Shown: piece after piece, positions 34,877 to 43,813 of the stretch
Layout: each line of letters opens with the position of its first letter
How positions within the stretch are numbered: the stretch's first letter is position 1
Source: Porphyromonas loveana
GTDB lineage: Bacteria; Bacteroidota; Bacteroidia; Bacteroidales; Porphyromonadaceae
DNA: 64,000 nucleotides
Assembly: GCF_003096695.1 (NCBI RefSeq)
Contig: NZ_QEKY01000002.1
Span: forward strand, 141,313-205,312
Reading direction: 5' to 3'
The notes under the pieces: generated by a model
Databases searched by the model: none
What the model saw: only the letters and a program-made list of their open reading frames with translations
What the model was told of the DNA's origin: nothing
Translations under genes and position numbers: made by a program

Positions 34877-34958
34877 TGCGGCTGGCGAGACTCGAACTCG
34901 CACGCCGTGAAGCACCAGATCCTAAGTCTGGCGTGGCTACCAATTACACCACAGCCGC
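34877..34958 (-). tRNA. tRNA-Leu (anticodon UAG)
   Basis: The minus strand gives an 82-base cloverleaf: acceptor GCGGCTG pairing with CAGCCGC and discriminator A, D-arm with GGTGTAATTGGTAGCCAC, anticodon stem CCAGA/TCTGG with loop CTTAGGA (anticodon TAG), a long class II variable arm (TGCTTCACGGCGTGC) and T-loop TTCGAGT. The long variable arm together with the anticodon shows leucine. CCA is not encoded. Confidence 0.95.
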
Positions 34959-34993
34959 AACAACATACAAAAGGCAAGAACCTTTTGCGGGTG

Positions 34994-35001
34994 CAAATAT
35001 A
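34994..35001 (-). promoter_or_regulatory. Promoter -7 box for tRNA-Leu
   Basis: On the minus strand TATATTTG is an exact TAnnTTTG match, 35 bases before the first base of the mature tRNA, which leaves a short 5' leader for RNase P to remove. Confidence 0.55.
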
Positions 35002-35089
35002 CATTATTTCTTTCTAACACAGTCACAACAATGGGAAAGAACCTTGACTGTATCTTTTTATAGTACGGCTACTGAGGTGGTACATGTGG

Positions 35090-35305
35090 TTATTTGCTCT
35101 TTGTGGAAGGGGCTCCAACTTTTTGCTTCGGGGCATTTGGAGGTTTCGGACTTTTGTCTACTTTTGCATCGGCTAAAGCTGATAGCCGCTCGGCCGGTGT
35201 CGAGGTTTTATATAGTGGATTACGTACATACAGATCTTTTATTGGTACTTGACCATGAAGAATATGTTCGTCCGGAATTTCCCCGAGGCTTCGGCCACAG
35301 GAAAT
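35090..35305 (-). pseudogene. Possible remnant of a minus-strand gene, not recognised
   Basis: A stretch of 71 codons without a start reads GRSLGEIPDEHILHG, then PIKDLYVRNPLYKTSTPAER, then a Lys/Pro-rich tail (DKSPKPPNAPKQKVGAPS) and a TAA stop. The tail looks like a real protein end, but upstream the frame meets a stop at 35306-35308, and what follows is broken. I recognise no family. An open plus-strand frame across the same bases (34876-35349) includes the tRNA and is not credible. Confidence 0.25.
35136..35166 (+). promoter_or_regulatory. Well-formed promoter-like sequence without a known gene behind it
   Basis: TTTG at 35136-35139 and TACTTTTG at 35159-35166 are separated by exactly 19 bases, fitting the Bacteroidetes TTTG-N19-21-TAnnTTTG pattern. 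The next clear gene starts 400 bases away at 35566. Confidence 0.4.
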
Positions 35306-35363
35306 TCATATCAGTAGTTTTTGGGTTAGGCTTCGATCTGGCGGAATAGGTTTTGATGAGACT

Positions 35364-35545
35364 ATTCCCGAGATTGTGACGCCATGAGAGGCGGAGGAAA
35401 ACACATGGCCGACTCTTCCGACCACAAGACTATGGGATACACTGCCCCGTGCAGAGCGTCCGGACTATACCGTGCTCCATCCGATCGGATAGAACCGCCA
35501 TCACACCCTCGGGAAACTATCGCTTGACCGTAATTATTTTTTTAA
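35364..35545 (+). other. Inverted-repeat region before a U-rich tract, possible structured RNA
   Basis: TTCCCGAG (35364-35371) pairs with CTCGGGAA (35511-35518), GGCGG near 35392 can pair with CCGCC near 35489, and GCCATG...CATGGC forms a further hairpin near 35382-35410. The stretch is GC-rich, has no open frame with protein character, and is followed by a run of T (ATTATTTTTTTAA). I could not match it to RNase P RNA, tmRNA, SRP RNA or a known riboswitch. Confidence 0.3.
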
Positions 35546-35565
35546 TTTTTTAATTCAACAAACGG

Positions 35566-36639
35566 ATGAAAACAAAATCATTCAACAAGAACAGACTCCG
35601 CAATTTGGAGCATTTCCAGTTCGCAGAAAGCGTACTAACCCTCTGTCGTGAAGCTAATATCGTAAAGCTAAACGCTGCCCTCACACCGCTTGAAAAAGCA
35701 CTACAAGAGGAGGATCTCCTGCTCAATCTGAGACGCAAAGAGTCGGGTTCACAAGAGCTGGCACTGCTGGACGACGAACGTGGCAAGGCCTGGCGCGTAA
35801 TTTCCTTGATCGTGCAAACCGAACTACTGAGCAAAAAGGCCGATCTGTTAGCTGCCGCACGCCAGATCGATGAAGTGCTGGGGCGCTACCCTCGACTGAT
35901 CTACCTCCCCCACCTACAACAAACGGGCGGCATCAAAAACTTGGTGACCGACCTCCGCTCCACGGATCTTACAGCTGCGGTGCAAAAGCTGGAGCTGAAA
36001 GAGAAGATCGACAACCTTGATGCAATCAATAAGGCCTTCAAGGCGCTCTATCTGAAGCGACTGAAATCGGGCTCTTATGAGACAAGAGTAAACGTTCGCG
36101 AACGGCGCACGGTGACAGACAAAGAGATCGAAACGGTAACCAACCTACTGGATGCCCTGCACACGCTGGAGGCAAGCGAATCGACCGAGCAACTGATCAC
36201 GTTGTATAACAACCTCGTCATCAAGCAAAGTCGCCTACTGGCCCGTCGAACCGTGTACGGCAGGGCAGCCTCCGAGAAACGCTATGGCGCCATCGAACAG
36301 CTCCTCTACCCCATGCTACCCGCACTCATCACCGAAGAGGGAATGACAGTGGCCTTTGCGGGCCGTACACTCGGCACGAACAAGGATCGTCACTACCTCA
36401 TCAACCTCCGTATGGGTGGTACAAAGGAGTATGAACGCTGGTATCGTATCGAGGGTGAGAAGCTCGTCTACGTCCCCGAGGATAAGCTCCCCAGACCTAA
36501 GCGGAAGAAGAAGCCCCAACCGGCAAGCGACTTCACCGTTCCGTCAGCCGAAACAACACCGACACCTCCCGCCCAAGGCGGTAGCAGCAGTGGCGACCAT
36601 GACGGAGGTGCAGAGGGCAGCATAGGTGGCGGGCTGTAA
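35566..36639 (+). CDS. DUF6261-like hypothetical protein
   Basis: Encodes 357 residues, mostly helical, with heptad-like Leu/Glu/Lys patterns (EKALQEEDLLLNLRRKES, QKLELKEKIDNLDAINKAF). It has no signal peptide or membrane segment. The C-terminal 50 residues are low complexity: a basic KRKKKPQPAS stretch and a Thr/Pro/Gly/Ser-rich end. Such proteins are common and multi-copy in Bacteroidales and are of unknown function; the DUF6261 label is my best match from memory. It is followed by a terminator and appears to stand alone. Confidence 0.7.
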   Translation: MKTKSFNKNRLRNLEHFQFAESVLTLCREANIVKLNAALTPLEKALQEEDLLLNLRRKESGSQELALLDDERGKAWRVISLIVQTELLSKKADLLAAARQIDEVLGRYPRLIYLPHLQQTGGIKNLVTDLRSTDLTAAVQKLELKEKIDNLDAINKAFKALYLKRLKSGSYETRVNVRERRTVTDKEIETVTNLLDALHTLEASESTEQLITLYNNLVIKQSRLLARRTVYGRAASEKRYGAIEQLLYPMLPALITEEGMTVAFAGRTLGTNKDRHYLINLRMGGTKEYERWYRIEGEKLVYVPEDKLPRPKRKKKPQPASDFTVPSAETTPTPPAQGGSSSGDHDGGAEGSIGGGL

Positions 36640-36679
36640 GTGCGTATAGCATTCAGAAATTGAGCCATCATTTGTAAAC

Positions 36680-36729
36680 AACAACCGCAATCAAAGAGCC
36701 AAAAGCTCAATGATTGCAGTTGTTTTTAT
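36680..36729 (+). terminator. Terminator after the DUF6261-like gene
   Basis: AACAACCGCAATCA (36680-36693) pairs with TGATTGCAGTTGTT (36711-36724) with one G-U pair, followed by TTTATTTG. Confidence 0.8.
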
Positions 36730-36816
36730 TTGTTTCGACACCTGAAAACCATCAATAAGAAAGGTGTATTTCCCAGTAGCAAGAGCAATACATCGGAAAA
36801 CATTAGTGTCCAACAA

Positions 36817-36847
36817 CTTGCTTGATAAAATAATATTCATACCTTTG
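36817..36847 (+). promoter_or_regulatory. Promoter of rpmE2
   Basis: TTG (36818-36820) and TACCTTTG (36840-36847) are 19 bases apart, a full Bacteroidetes-type promoter, 78 bases before the start codon. Confidence 0.65.
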
Positions 36848-36925
36848 TCGTCCGTAAAAAACGGTTACCAAACTCCAAGAGTGTCATTCACAAACGAAAC
36901 AAGAACAAATCAAAAATAGATAGCA

Positions 36926-37180
36926 ATGAAAAAAGGTATTCATCCTGAGAATTATCGCCCGGTAGTCTTTAAGGACATGTCTAACGAAGACATCTTTATT
37001 ACTCGTTCTACCATGGAAGCCAAGGAGACGATCGAAATTGATGGCGTTACCTACCCCTTGATCAAGGTGGAAATCTCTAACACTTCTCACCCCTTCTTCA
37101 CCGGCAAGGCCAAGCTCGTAGATACGGCTGGTCGCGTCGATAAGTTCATGAGCCGCTACGGCGATCGTAAGAAGAAGTAA
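36926..37180 (+). CDS. rpmE2: 50S ribosomal protein L31 type B
   Basis: Encodes 84 residues: [54 protein letters not shown] and VDKFMSRYG. It lacks the CxxC zinc motifs of type A L31, so it is the zinc-independent type B, of normal length. It binds at the 50S-30S interface near the central protuberance. It has its own promoter, and a hairpin follows the gene. Confidence 0.95.
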   Translation: MKKGIHPENYRPVVFKDMSNEDIFITRSTMEAKETIEIDGVTYPLIKVEISNTSHPFFTGKAKLVDTAGRVDKFMSRYGDRKKK

Positions 37181-37249
37181 GCCTCTCACCGCTTCGAATC
37201 ATCCCCGTCGATCTCTTGCACGATACCGACGAGGCACAACAGCTACAGT

Positions 37250-37281
37250 ACCCGTTCATATAGCAAAGGCGATGAACGGGT
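37250..37281 (+). terminator. Hairpin after rpmE2
   Basis: ACCCGTTCAT (37250-37259) and ATGAACGGGT (37272-37281) form a 10-bp stem. Only a weak T-rich tail follows (GCTGTGCTTATT), so termination is likely but not certain. Confidence 0.5.
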
Positions 37282-37421
37282 GCTGTGCTTATTAGGCGCA
37301 GCCCTCATGCCATTTTTTTCTATCGGCAATAAACCTGAGCATATCAGTCCCATCTATACACTAAAGAACTGAAAAGAACACATAACACATTAGTCAAACA
37401 CATTTAAGCACCAATCATTGT

Positions 37422-38918
37422 ATGAACAAAGTGTGGAAATACACGGCAGGAGCCTTCGGTATTGCTGCCATCAGCGTAGTGGCTTCAGTTGCCACTATCG
37501 CAGCCATCGGACATTATCAAGGACAATCTTTCCTATCCGACGGCATCGAGAACGAATATGGATTCAAGCAAACGTCCTATGTTCCTACGTCAGGAGCTTC
37601 AGCCGGTTTGCCCAATCTTGTGGATGCAGCTGAAGCATCGGTCAATGCTGTCGTACACATCAAAGTCGAGGCCGAGCAACGAATGGATTCACAGCAATAC
37701 TTCGATCCATTTGAATTCTTCTTCGGCGGAGACTCCAGAAGTTTCCAACGTCCTCAGACGCGTCAAGTCGTAGGCTATGGATCGGGCGTTATCATCAGCA
37801 CGGACGGCTACATCATCACCAATAATCACGTGGTCAAAGGGGCCAAAGATCTCACTGTCATCCTCAATGACAACCGCAGTTTCAAGGCCAAAATAGTCGG
37901 CACTGATGCCACCACCGACATTGCCCTCCTCAAAGTGGATGCCAAGGGACTCCCCACCATCCCCTTCGGTGATTCGGATAAGCTCCGTGTAGGGGAATGG
38001 GTATTAGCCGTGGGCAATCCTTTCAACCTCACCTCTACAGTGACTGCAGGCATTGTCAGTGCCAAAGGCCGCTCCACGCAGCAAGCGACCGGAAGCGGAA
38101 CCCTCCAGATAGAATCGTTCATTCAGACCGATGCAGCTGTCAACGCCGGCAATAGTGGTGGAGCATTGGTAAACGACAGGGGCGAACTCATCGGCATCAA
38201 CACCATGATATATAGTCAGACGGGCAACTATTCCGGTTATTCATTTGCTGTTCCGATCTCCATCGCAGCGAAAGTCGTGGCTGACATCAAACAATACGGC
38301 ACAGTGCAGCGTGCAGTCCTCGGAATAACCGGTGGAGATATAACGGAAGCTGCTGTTAAGGAATTTGATCTGAAAGTACGCGAAGGAGCTCTGGTAGCTG
38401 ACTTTGCCGAAGTAAGCGCAGCCGTATCGGCCGGGATGCAGAAAGGCGACGTCGTCACTGCAGTGGATGACAAGCAGATCAAGAGCTTCCCTCAGTTACA
38501 AGAAGCTATTGGCCGATACAGACCGGGCGATAAGGTGAAGCTCACCGTTAATCGCAAGGGTGCCATCAAAGAGCTTACGGTCACGCTCAAGAACAACGAA
38601 GGAAGCACATCGGTTATCACCGGCCAGTCATCTGAGAATATATTAGGAGCCACCTTCCAAGAGCTGAGCACTGAACAAAAACGCACCTATGGTGTTTCCT
38701 ATGGAGTAGAGATATCCTCTGTAGGGACAGGCAGGTTCAGAGAAGCGGGAATCAAAAAAGGATTCATCATTCTGTCAGTCAATCGTCAGCCGGTAAATTC
38801 CGGATCGGACATCAGTGACATCGTCAACGAAACAAGACAGAGCCGCACAGGCCGTGCAATCTTAGTACGAGGCTTCTATCCGGATGGCAATATCAGGACA
38901 TTCGAGATAGAGCTATAG
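37422..38918 (+). CDS. htrA: HtrA/DegP-family periplasmic serine protease
   Basis: Encodes 498 residues. An N-terminal hydrophobic segment (FGIAAISVVASVATIAAIG) serves as signal or membrane anchor. The trypsin-like domain has the triad H136 (NNHVVKG), D166 (TTDIALLKVD) and S245 (NAGNSGGALVND), and two PDZ domains follow (RAVLGITGGDI onward and from about ILGATFQEL). It degrades or refolds damaged envelope proteins; P. gingivalis HtrA is described as important under oxidative stress and heat. Gene order htrA-rpoD is kept from the species as I remember it. Confidence 0.94.
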   Translation: MNKVWKYTAGAFGIAAISVVASVATIAAIGHYQGQSFLSDGIENEYGFKQTSYVPTSGASAGLPNLVDAAEASVNAVVHIKVEAEQRMDSQQYFDPFEFFFGGDSRSFQRPQTRQVVGYGSGVIISTDGYIITNNHVVKGAKDLTVILNDNRSFKAKIVGTDATTDIALLKVDAKGLPTIPFGDSDKLRVGEWVLAVGNPFNLTSTVTAGIVSAKGRSTQQATGSGTLQIESFIQTDAAVNAGNSGGALVNDRGELIGINTMIYSQTGNYSGYSFAVPISIAAKVVADIKQYGTVQRAVLGITGGDITEAAVKEFDLKVREGALVADFAEVSAAVSAGMQKGDVVTAVDDKQIKSFPQLQEAIGRYRPGDKVKLTVNRKGAIKELTVTLKNNEGSTSVITGQSSENILGATFQELSTEQKRTYGVSYGVEISSVGTGRFREAGIKKGFIILSVNRQPVNSGSDISDIVNETRQSRTGRAILVRGFYPDGNIRTFEIEL

Positions 38919-38967
38919 GACAAGACACCAACAACCGTTTCCATAGACCGGGTCAAACAGCCTACAG

Positions 38968-39036
38968 TCGCTCCACTCTCCACATCATCTTCGACCATGA
39001 AGTAGGATATAGAGAGTGGAGCGATTGGCTTTTTCC
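38968..39036 (+). terminator. Terminator between htrA and rpoD
   Basis: TCGCTCCACTCTC (38968-38980) and GAGAGTGGAGCGA (39012-39024) form a 13-bp stem with a 31-base loop, followed by TTGGCTTTTT. Confidence 0.8.
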
Positions 39037-39056
39037 GATTACAGAAGATATTTTAC

Positions 39057-39064
39057 TATTTTTG
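39057..39064 (+). promoter_or_regulatory. Promoter -7 box for rpoD
   Basis: TATTTTTG is an exact TAnnTTTG match 29 bases before the rpoD ATG, directly after the preceding terminator. Confidence 0.55.
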
Positions 39065-39093
39065 CAAACCATATTAAAGTGTAAGGAGCAAGA

Positions 39094-39957
39094 ATGAGGC
39101 AACTTAAAATTTCCAAGTCGATTACCAACCGCGAAAGTGCGTCACTTGACAAATACCTTCAAGAGATTGGTCGAGAGGACTTGATTTCGGTCGAAGAAGA
39201 AGTAGAGTTGGCACAAGCCATCAAACGCGGAGATCGCAAAGCACTCGAAAAACTTACTCGCGCCAATCTTCGTTTCGTTGTATCTGTGGCCAAGCAATAT
39301 CAGAATCAGGGCCTCAGCCTGCCTGACTTGATCAACGAAGGCAATTTGGGTCTTATCAAAGCTGCCGAGAAGTTCGACGAAACACGCGGTTTTAAGTTTA
39401 TCTCCTATGCGGTATGGTGGATTCGTCAGTCCATCCTCCAAGCGTTGGCCGAGCAGTCTCGAATCGTACGTCTACCTCTAAACCAAGTAGGCACGCTCAA
39501 CAAGATCATCAAGGCACAGCAGAAGTTCGAACAAGAGAACGAACGTCGTCCGTCATCTGCCGAACTGGCTAAGGAGCTGGACATTGCCGAGGATAAGATC
39601 GCCGACACAATGAAAGTATCGGGTCGACATATCTCAGTGGATGCACCTTTTGTAGAAGGAGAAGACAACAGCCTGCTCGACGTATTGGTTAATGAAGATA
39701 CTCCCAATACGGACAAAACCCTCATCAACGAATCACTGGCCGTTGAGATCGAAAGAGCTCTATCAACTCTCACTGAGCGCGAGGCAGAGATCGTAAAGCT
39801 ATTCTTTGGCATCGCCGGCTGCCAAGAAATGACGCTTGAAGAGATCGGAGACAAGTTTGGTTTGACACGCGAACGTGTACGCCAAATCAAGGAAAAAGCA
39901 ATCCGCCGCCTACGGCAAAGCAATAAATGCAAGAATCTGAAAGGGTACTTAGGCTAA
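39094..39957 (+). CDS. rpoD: Primary sigma factor, Bacteroidetes type
   Basis: Encodes 287 residues, short because region 1.1 is absent, as is normal for Bacteroidetes RpoD (sigma-ABfr). Region 1.2 begins [27 protein letters not shown]; region 2 has [26 protein letters not shown] and [18 protein letters not shown]; region 3 and region 4 follow, ending with the helix-turn-helix [23 protein letters not shown]. It directs RNA polymerase to TAnnTTTG promoters such as those noted across this window. Confidence 0.96.
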   Translation: MRQLKISKSITNRESASLDKYLQEIGREDLISVEEEVELAQAIKRGDRKALEKLTRANLRFVVSVAKQYQNQGLSLPDLINEGNLGLIKAAEKFDETRGFKFISYAVWWIRQSILQALAEQSRIVRLPLNQVGTLNKIIKAQQKFEQENERRPSSAELAKELDIAEDKIADTMKVSGRHISVDAPFVEGEDNSLLDVLVNEDTPNTDKTLINESLAVEIERALSTLTEREAEIVKLFFGIAGCQEMTLEEIGDKFGLTRERVRQIKEKAIRRLRQSNKCKNLKGYLG

Positions 39958-39984
39958 GGAATAACGATTAAAAAATTATTTCGG

Positions 39985-40016
39985 TTGCGTATTTACACGA
40001 TTGTGTGTATCTTCGC
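39985..40016 (+). promoter_or_regulatory. Probable promoter of rpsF-rpsR-rplI
   Basis: TTG (39985-39987) and TATCTTCG (40009-40016, one mismatch to TAnnTTTG) are 21 bases apart, 43 bases before the rpsF ATG. Confidence 0.45.
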
Positions 40017-40059
40017 GGCCGAAATTATTCTAATAATTCAAATCACAAAGAGTTTAACA

Positions 40060-40407
40060 ATGAACAATTACGAAACCGTTTTCATTTTGACTCCCGTTTT
40101 GTCTGATGCTCAGATGAAGGAAGCGGTAGAAAAGTTCACGACCCTCCTCAAGCAGGAAGGTGCAACTATCGTGAACGAAGAAAACTGGGGCTTGCGTAAG
40201 CTTGCTTACCCCATCCAGAAGAAATCGACAGGCTTCTACCAGCTTGTTGAGTTCCAGGCCAATCCTGAAGTAATCGCCAAGTTGGAGACGAACTTCCGTC
40301 GTGACGAACGCGTTATCCGCTTCTTGACTTTCCGTCAAGATAAGTTCGCAGCCGAATACGCTGCAAAGAGAAGAAATCTGAGAGGAGCAAAAAAAAAACA
40401 GAAGTAG
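40060..40407 (+). CDS. rpsF: 30S ribosomal protein S6
   Basis: Encodes 115 residues starting [16 protein letters not shown], the common S6 N-terminus. [24 protein letters not shown] and [12 protein letters not shown] are the S6 core that forms a pair with S18 on the 30S platform. The frame is open to 39985, but that part precedes the probable transcript start, so the ATG at 40060 is chosen. It heads the rpsF-rpsR-rplI operon. Confidence 0.95.
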   Translation: MNNYETVFILTPVLSDAQMKEAVEKFTTLLKQEGATIVNEENWGLRKLAYPIQKKSTGFYQLVEFQANPEVIAKLETNFRRDERVIRFLTFRQDKFAAEYAAKRRNLRGAKKKQK

Positions 40408-40424
40408 TTAAGGAGGCGTAAATC

Positions 40425-40697
40425 ATGGCAGCAAACAACCAAGGAGAAATCCGTTATCTGACTCCGTTGTCAGTAGATACCAAGAAGAAGAAATATTGTC
40501 GCTTCAAGAAGAGCGGCATCCGCTACATCGACTACAAGGATCCCGAGTTCTTGAAAAAATTCTTGAACGAACAAGGTAAGATCCTGCCGCGTCGTATCAC
40601 CGGTACTTCACTGAAATTCCAACGTCGTATCGCTCAGGCCGTAAAGCGTGCTCGCCACTTGGCCTTGTTGCCCTACGTAACCGATATGATGAAATAA
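40425..40697 (+). CDS. rpsR: 30S ribosomal protein S18
   Basis: Encodes 90 residues with the S18 core [37 protein letters not shown] and [13 protein letters not shown]. It binds S6 and the 16S central domain. It lies 17 bases after rpsF with an AGGAGG-like ribosome site, and rplI follows 21 bases later. Zinc-binding Cys residues of some S18 types are absent. Confidence 0.96.
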   Translation: MAANNQGEIRYLTPLSVDTKKKKYCRFKKSGIRYIDYKDPEFLKKFLNEQGKILPRRITGTSLKFQRRIAQAVKRARHLALLPYVTDMMK

Positions 40698-40718
40698 TAA
40701 AAGACGAGGAGACAGAAT

Positions 40719-41243
40719 ATGCAAGTTATTTTGAAAGAAGATGTAGTCAACCTTGGCTACAAAGACGATATCGTAACAGTCAAGGATGGTTACGGTCGCA
40801 ACTTTCTAATCCCGCAGGGTAAAGCTGTGATTGCATCAGAATCAGCTAAGAAAGTATTGGCAGAGAATCTGAAGCAACGCGCTCACAAAATCGCCCAGAT
40901 CAAGAAAGAAGCTGAAGAAAAAGCTGCCACTATGCAGGGCATCAGCCTGACCATCATGGCTAAGACCAGCAAGACAGGCACAATCTTCGGATCAGTATCG
41001 AATATCCAAATCGCCGAAGAACTGGCAAAGAAAGGCGTAGAAGTAGATCGCAAGATCATCGTTCTCAAGCCTGCAGTTAAGGAAATTGGCAACTATACTG
41101 CTGTTATCCGTCTGCACAAGGAAGTTACTGTAGAAATTCCTTTCGAAGTTGTTTCTGAGAACGAAGTTATCGAGCCGAAGGCAGAAGAAGCTCCCGTTGT
41201 TGAAGAAGCTGTAGAAGCAAACGAGACAGAAGCTGCTGAATAA
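40719..41243 (+). CDS. rplI: 50S ribosomal protein L9
   Basis: Encodes 174 residues. The N-terminal domain reads [17 protein letters not shown] and [16 protein letters not shown], the L9 signature, followed by a long Lys/Glu/Ala helix and the C-terminal domain. The last 25 or so residues are an added acidic tail rich in Glu, Ala and Val ([17 protein letters not shown]), making it longer than E. coli L9 (149). A strong terminator ends the operon. Confidence 0.95.
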   Translation: MQVILKEDVVNLGYKDDIVTVKDGYGRNFLIPQGKAVIASESAKKVLAENLKQRAHKIAQIKKEAEEKAATMQGISLTIMAKTSKTGTIFGSVSNIQIAEELAKKGVEVDRKIIVLKPAVKEIGNYTAVIRLHKEVTVEIPFEVVSENEVIEPKAEEAPVVEEAVEANETEAAE

Positions 41244-41265
41244 TTCTTATCAGTAACCCAAACAT

Positions 41266-41313
41266 AAGCGGGTGTGTCAAAATGAAAGTTTTGGCACACC
41301 CGCTTTCCTTTTA
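41266..41313 (+). terminator. Terminator after rplI
   Basis: AAGCGGGTGTGTCAAAA (41266-41282) pairs with TTTTGGCACACCCGCTT (41289-41305) with one mismatched pair, followed by TCCTTTTAA. Confidence 0.88.
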
Positions 41314-41390
41314 AGAAGAATACCGGATTTTAATGTGAATCGCAAGCGAAGTCTAAGTCTCAGCAGAACAGAACGTCGCACGATTATCCT

Positions 41391-41398
41391 TATTTTTG
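41391..41398 (+). promoter_or_regulatory. Promoter -7 box for the cobU operon
   Basis: TATTTTTG is an exact TAnnTTTG match, 20 bases before the cobU ATG. The short leader leaves no room for a cobalamin riboswitch. Confidence 0.5.
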
Positions 41399-41418
41399 CC
41401 CCGTAACAGAAATGACCA

Positions 41419-41970
41419 ATGAGCCACAAATCTCAAAGCGAAAGCACGATCATCCTCATTACGGGCGGACAACGCTCGGGCAAAAGCTTGTATGCCGAGC
41501 AATTAGCACTGTCACTCTCTCCCAATCCTATTTATTTGGCCACGGCACGGATTTGGGATGATGAGTTTGCCCAACGTGTCGCACGGCATCAGCAAAGGCG
41601 TGGTCCGGAATGGATGAATATCGAAGAAGAAAAGACGCTGAGTCGTCATCACCCCAATGGAGGCGTAATGCTTATCGACTGTCTCACTCTTTGGGCTACG
41701 AACTTCTTTTTTGATCTGAATTCGGACATTAACCTTTCGTACGAAGCTCTTTGCCGAGAATTCGATGCCCTGACCGAGCAAGACGGCACATTTATCTTCG
41801 TCACCAATGAAATCGGATTGGGAGGCGTGGCAGAAAACGTAGTCCAAAGACAATTTGCGGACCTACTGGGACGACTCAACCAATACGTGGCAGCCCGTGC
41901 CGAACGTGTCGTATTGATGATCAGCGGCATTCCTGTTACAATCAAAGATGAAACAAAAGAACAAGACTGA
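41419..41970 (+). CDS. cobU: Adenosylcobinamide kinase/guanylyltransferase
   Basis: Bifunctional enzyme that phosphorylates adenosylcobinamide and transfers GMP to it, in cobalamin nucleotide-loop assembly. The 183-residue protein has the P-loop TGGQRSGKSLYAEQLA, IYLATARIWDDEFAQRVARHQQRR with the guanylylated histidine region, LIDCLTLWATN and FVTNEIGLGGVA. First gene of a four-gene operon (cobU-cobT-cobS-cobC) with 6-16 base gaps. No corrin-ring genes are present here, so the operon could serve salvage of cobinamide. Confidence 0.94.
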   Translation: MSHKSQSESTIILITGGQRSGKSLYAEQLALSLSPNPIYLATARIWDDEFAQRVARHQQRRGPEWMNIEEEKTLSRHHPNGGVMLIDCLTLWATNFFFDLNSDINLSYEALCREFDALTEQDGTFIFVTNEIGLGGVAENVVQRQFADLLGRLNQYVAARAERVVLMISGIPVTIKDETKEQD

Positions 41971-41979
41971 CGAACCACG

Positions 41980-43017
41980 ATGAAAACATTCCACATCAGA
42001 CGCCCCAACCAAAATATTCGCCAAGAACTGATCAACCGAATCAACTGTCTGGCAAAACCCAAAGGCTCCTTAGGCACACTCGAAGAGCTCGCGCTACAAA
42101 TCGGGCTCATCCAACAAACACTCGCCCCCCAATTACGCAATCCTCACAATATCATCTTCGCGGCCGATCATGGTATCGCCAACGAAGGAGTCAGCTTCTC
42201 GCCCAAAGAAGTCACGTGGCAGGTTATCAACAACTTTCTGGGCGGAGGCGCAGGCATCAACTTCCTCTGCCGCCAACACGGATTCAAACTCGTACTCGTT
42301 GACGGAGGGATTGACTTCGATTTCCCCGAAGGAATAGACGTCTTGGATCGTAAAATACGCAAAGGCACACGCAACTACCTGCACGAGCCTGCACTAACCA
42401 AAGAGGAGATGGAGCAAGCCATCGCAGCAGGAGCCGAGGTTGTAAACGATTGCCATACCGGAGGATGCAACATCATCAGCTTCGGTGAGATGGGAGTTGC
42501 CAATACCTCTACCTCCTCCATGTGGATGACCTTCTTCACCGGGATTGATCTCAAGGAATGTGTAGGGGCCGGCAGCGGACTGGATACCGACGGCATCAGG
42601 CACAAATACAATGTACTCAAAGAGGCCAAAGACCACTATACGGGTAGCGGTACTGCAGAAGACATCATCACTTACTTCGGGGGCTTGGAAATGCTCATGG
42701 CAGTCGGCGGGATGCTGAAGGCGGCCGAGCTTGGCATGATTATCATTGTAGATGGATTCATTATGACCAACTGCCTACTCGCTGCATCTAAGTTCCACCC
42801 CGAGGTTCTCGATTACTCCATATTCGGTCACTGTGGAGACGAGTCCGGACATGCACGTCTACTCAACCACATGGGAGCCAAACCGTTATTACATTTAGGC
42901 CTTCGTCTCGGCGAGGGTTCGGGAGCAGTTTGTTCCTATCCCATTATCGAATCGGCGGTGAGGATGCTCTGCGAGATGCATACCTTCGAACAAGCAGCTG
43001 TAACCAAATACTTCTAA
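41980..43017 (+). CDS. cobT: Nicotinate-nucleotide:dimethylbenzimidazole phosphoribosyltransferase
   Basis: Makes alpha-ribazole phosphate, the lower ligand donor for cobalamin. The 345-residue protein has the front [52 protein letters not shown] and [23 protein letters not shown], and the catalytic glutamate region [13 protein letters not shown] near the C-terminus. It starts 9 bases after cobU. Confidence 0.95.
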   Translation: MKTFHIRRPNQNIRQELINRINCLAKPKGSLGTLEELALQIGLIQQTLAPQLRNPHNIIFAADHGIANEGVSFSPKEVTWQVINNFLGGGAGINFLCRQHGFKLVLVDGGIDFDFPEGIDVLDRKIRKGTRNYLHEPALTKEEMEQAIAAGAEVVNDCHTGGCNIISFGEMGVANTSTSSMWMTFFTGIDLKECVGAGSGLDTDGIRHKYNVLKEAKDHYTGSGTAEDIITYFGGLEMLMAVGGMLKAAELGMIIIVDGFIMTNCLLAASKFHPEVLDYSIFGHCGDESGHARLLNHMGAKPLLHLGLRLGEGSGAVCSYPIIESAVRMLCEMHTFEQAAVTKYF

Positions 43018-43023
43018 TGGACA

Positions 43024-43797
43024 ATGGCGCAGCAGACCAAAACCTACCATCACATTCTGGCAGCATTCATGCTATTGACGCGTCTCCCTCTGTGGCGAGT
43101 AGTCCGCGTAACCGACACAGCCTTCCGCAGAGCTACAGACTATTGGAGCTTGGTCGGCTGGTTGACGGCAGGAACGATGGTCGTCATCTATTGGCTGTCT
43201 ATGCTTATAGGGCTTCCTACTATTGTAGCCATTATCCTTGCCCTCCTCTCGCGCCTTATTCTCACAGGGGCTTTTCATGAAGATGGCTTAGGCGATTTCT
43301 TCGATGGCTTTGGAGCCGGAGGAAGCCGAGAGCGCATCCTTAGGATTATGAAGGATTCGCATACGGGTAGTTACGGGATCTTGGCATTCGTCATCTATTA
43401 CGCACTGGCTATTCACTCGCTCGCAGCACTACCACCTAACCTGACGCTCATCATCCTCGGCGTGGGCGACCCCTTCTGTAAGCTTGTCGCGTCACAACTG
43501 ATCAATACTACTCCCTATGCTCGTCAGGTAGAGGAGAGTAAGATCGAGACCGTTTATAAGCGCATGAGCATCCCGACCATTATTTTCTCCTTCGCTGCCG
43601 GAGCTTTCCCGTTATTCCTATTCCTGCCAATGTACTATTGGCCTGCAATCCTTATTCCCGTACTGATTTTTGTGGCACTCCGTCAGCTCATGATGCGTAA
43701 GATAGGAGGCTATACGGGCGATTGCTGTGGGGCTACCTTCCTCCTCTGCGAGCTCGGCCTATGGCTCGGAGTACTCATGATGAGCAGAGGCCAATAG
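43024..43797 (+). CDS. cobS: Adenosylcobinamide-GDP ribazoletransferase (cobalamin synthase)
   Basis: Integral inner-membrane enzyme that joins adenosylcobinamide-GDP to alpha-ribazole (phosphate). The 257-residue protein is very hydrophobic with about six or seven helices, and has the family motifs FHEDGLGDFFDGFGAGGSRE, RILRIMKDSHTGSYG and GGYTGDCCGATFLL. It starts 6 bases after cobT. Confidence 0.94.
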   Translation: MAQQTKTYHHILAAFMLLTRLPLWRVVRVTDTAFRRATDYWSLVGWLTAGTMVVIYWLSMLIGLPTIVAIILALLSRLILTGAFHEDGLGDFFDGFGAGGSRERILRIMKDSHTGSYGILAFVIYYALAIHSLAALPPNLTLIILGVGDPFCKLVASQLINTTPYARQVEESKIETVYKRMSIPTIIFSFAAGAFPLFLFLPMYYWPAILIPVLIFVALRQLMMRKIGGYTGDCCGATFLLCELGLWLGVLMMSRGQ

Positions 43798-43813
43798 AGC
43801 AAGGATCAATCAA

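Noticed and set aside
34876..35349. Plus-strand gene of 157 codons
   Set aside because: It runs through the whole tRNA-Leu on the other strand and has no recognisable domain.
35364..35545. RNase P RNA, tmRNA or SRP RNA
   Set aside because: I looked for the conserved cores of these RNAs on both strands and found none beyond short chance matches such as GTCCGGAC.
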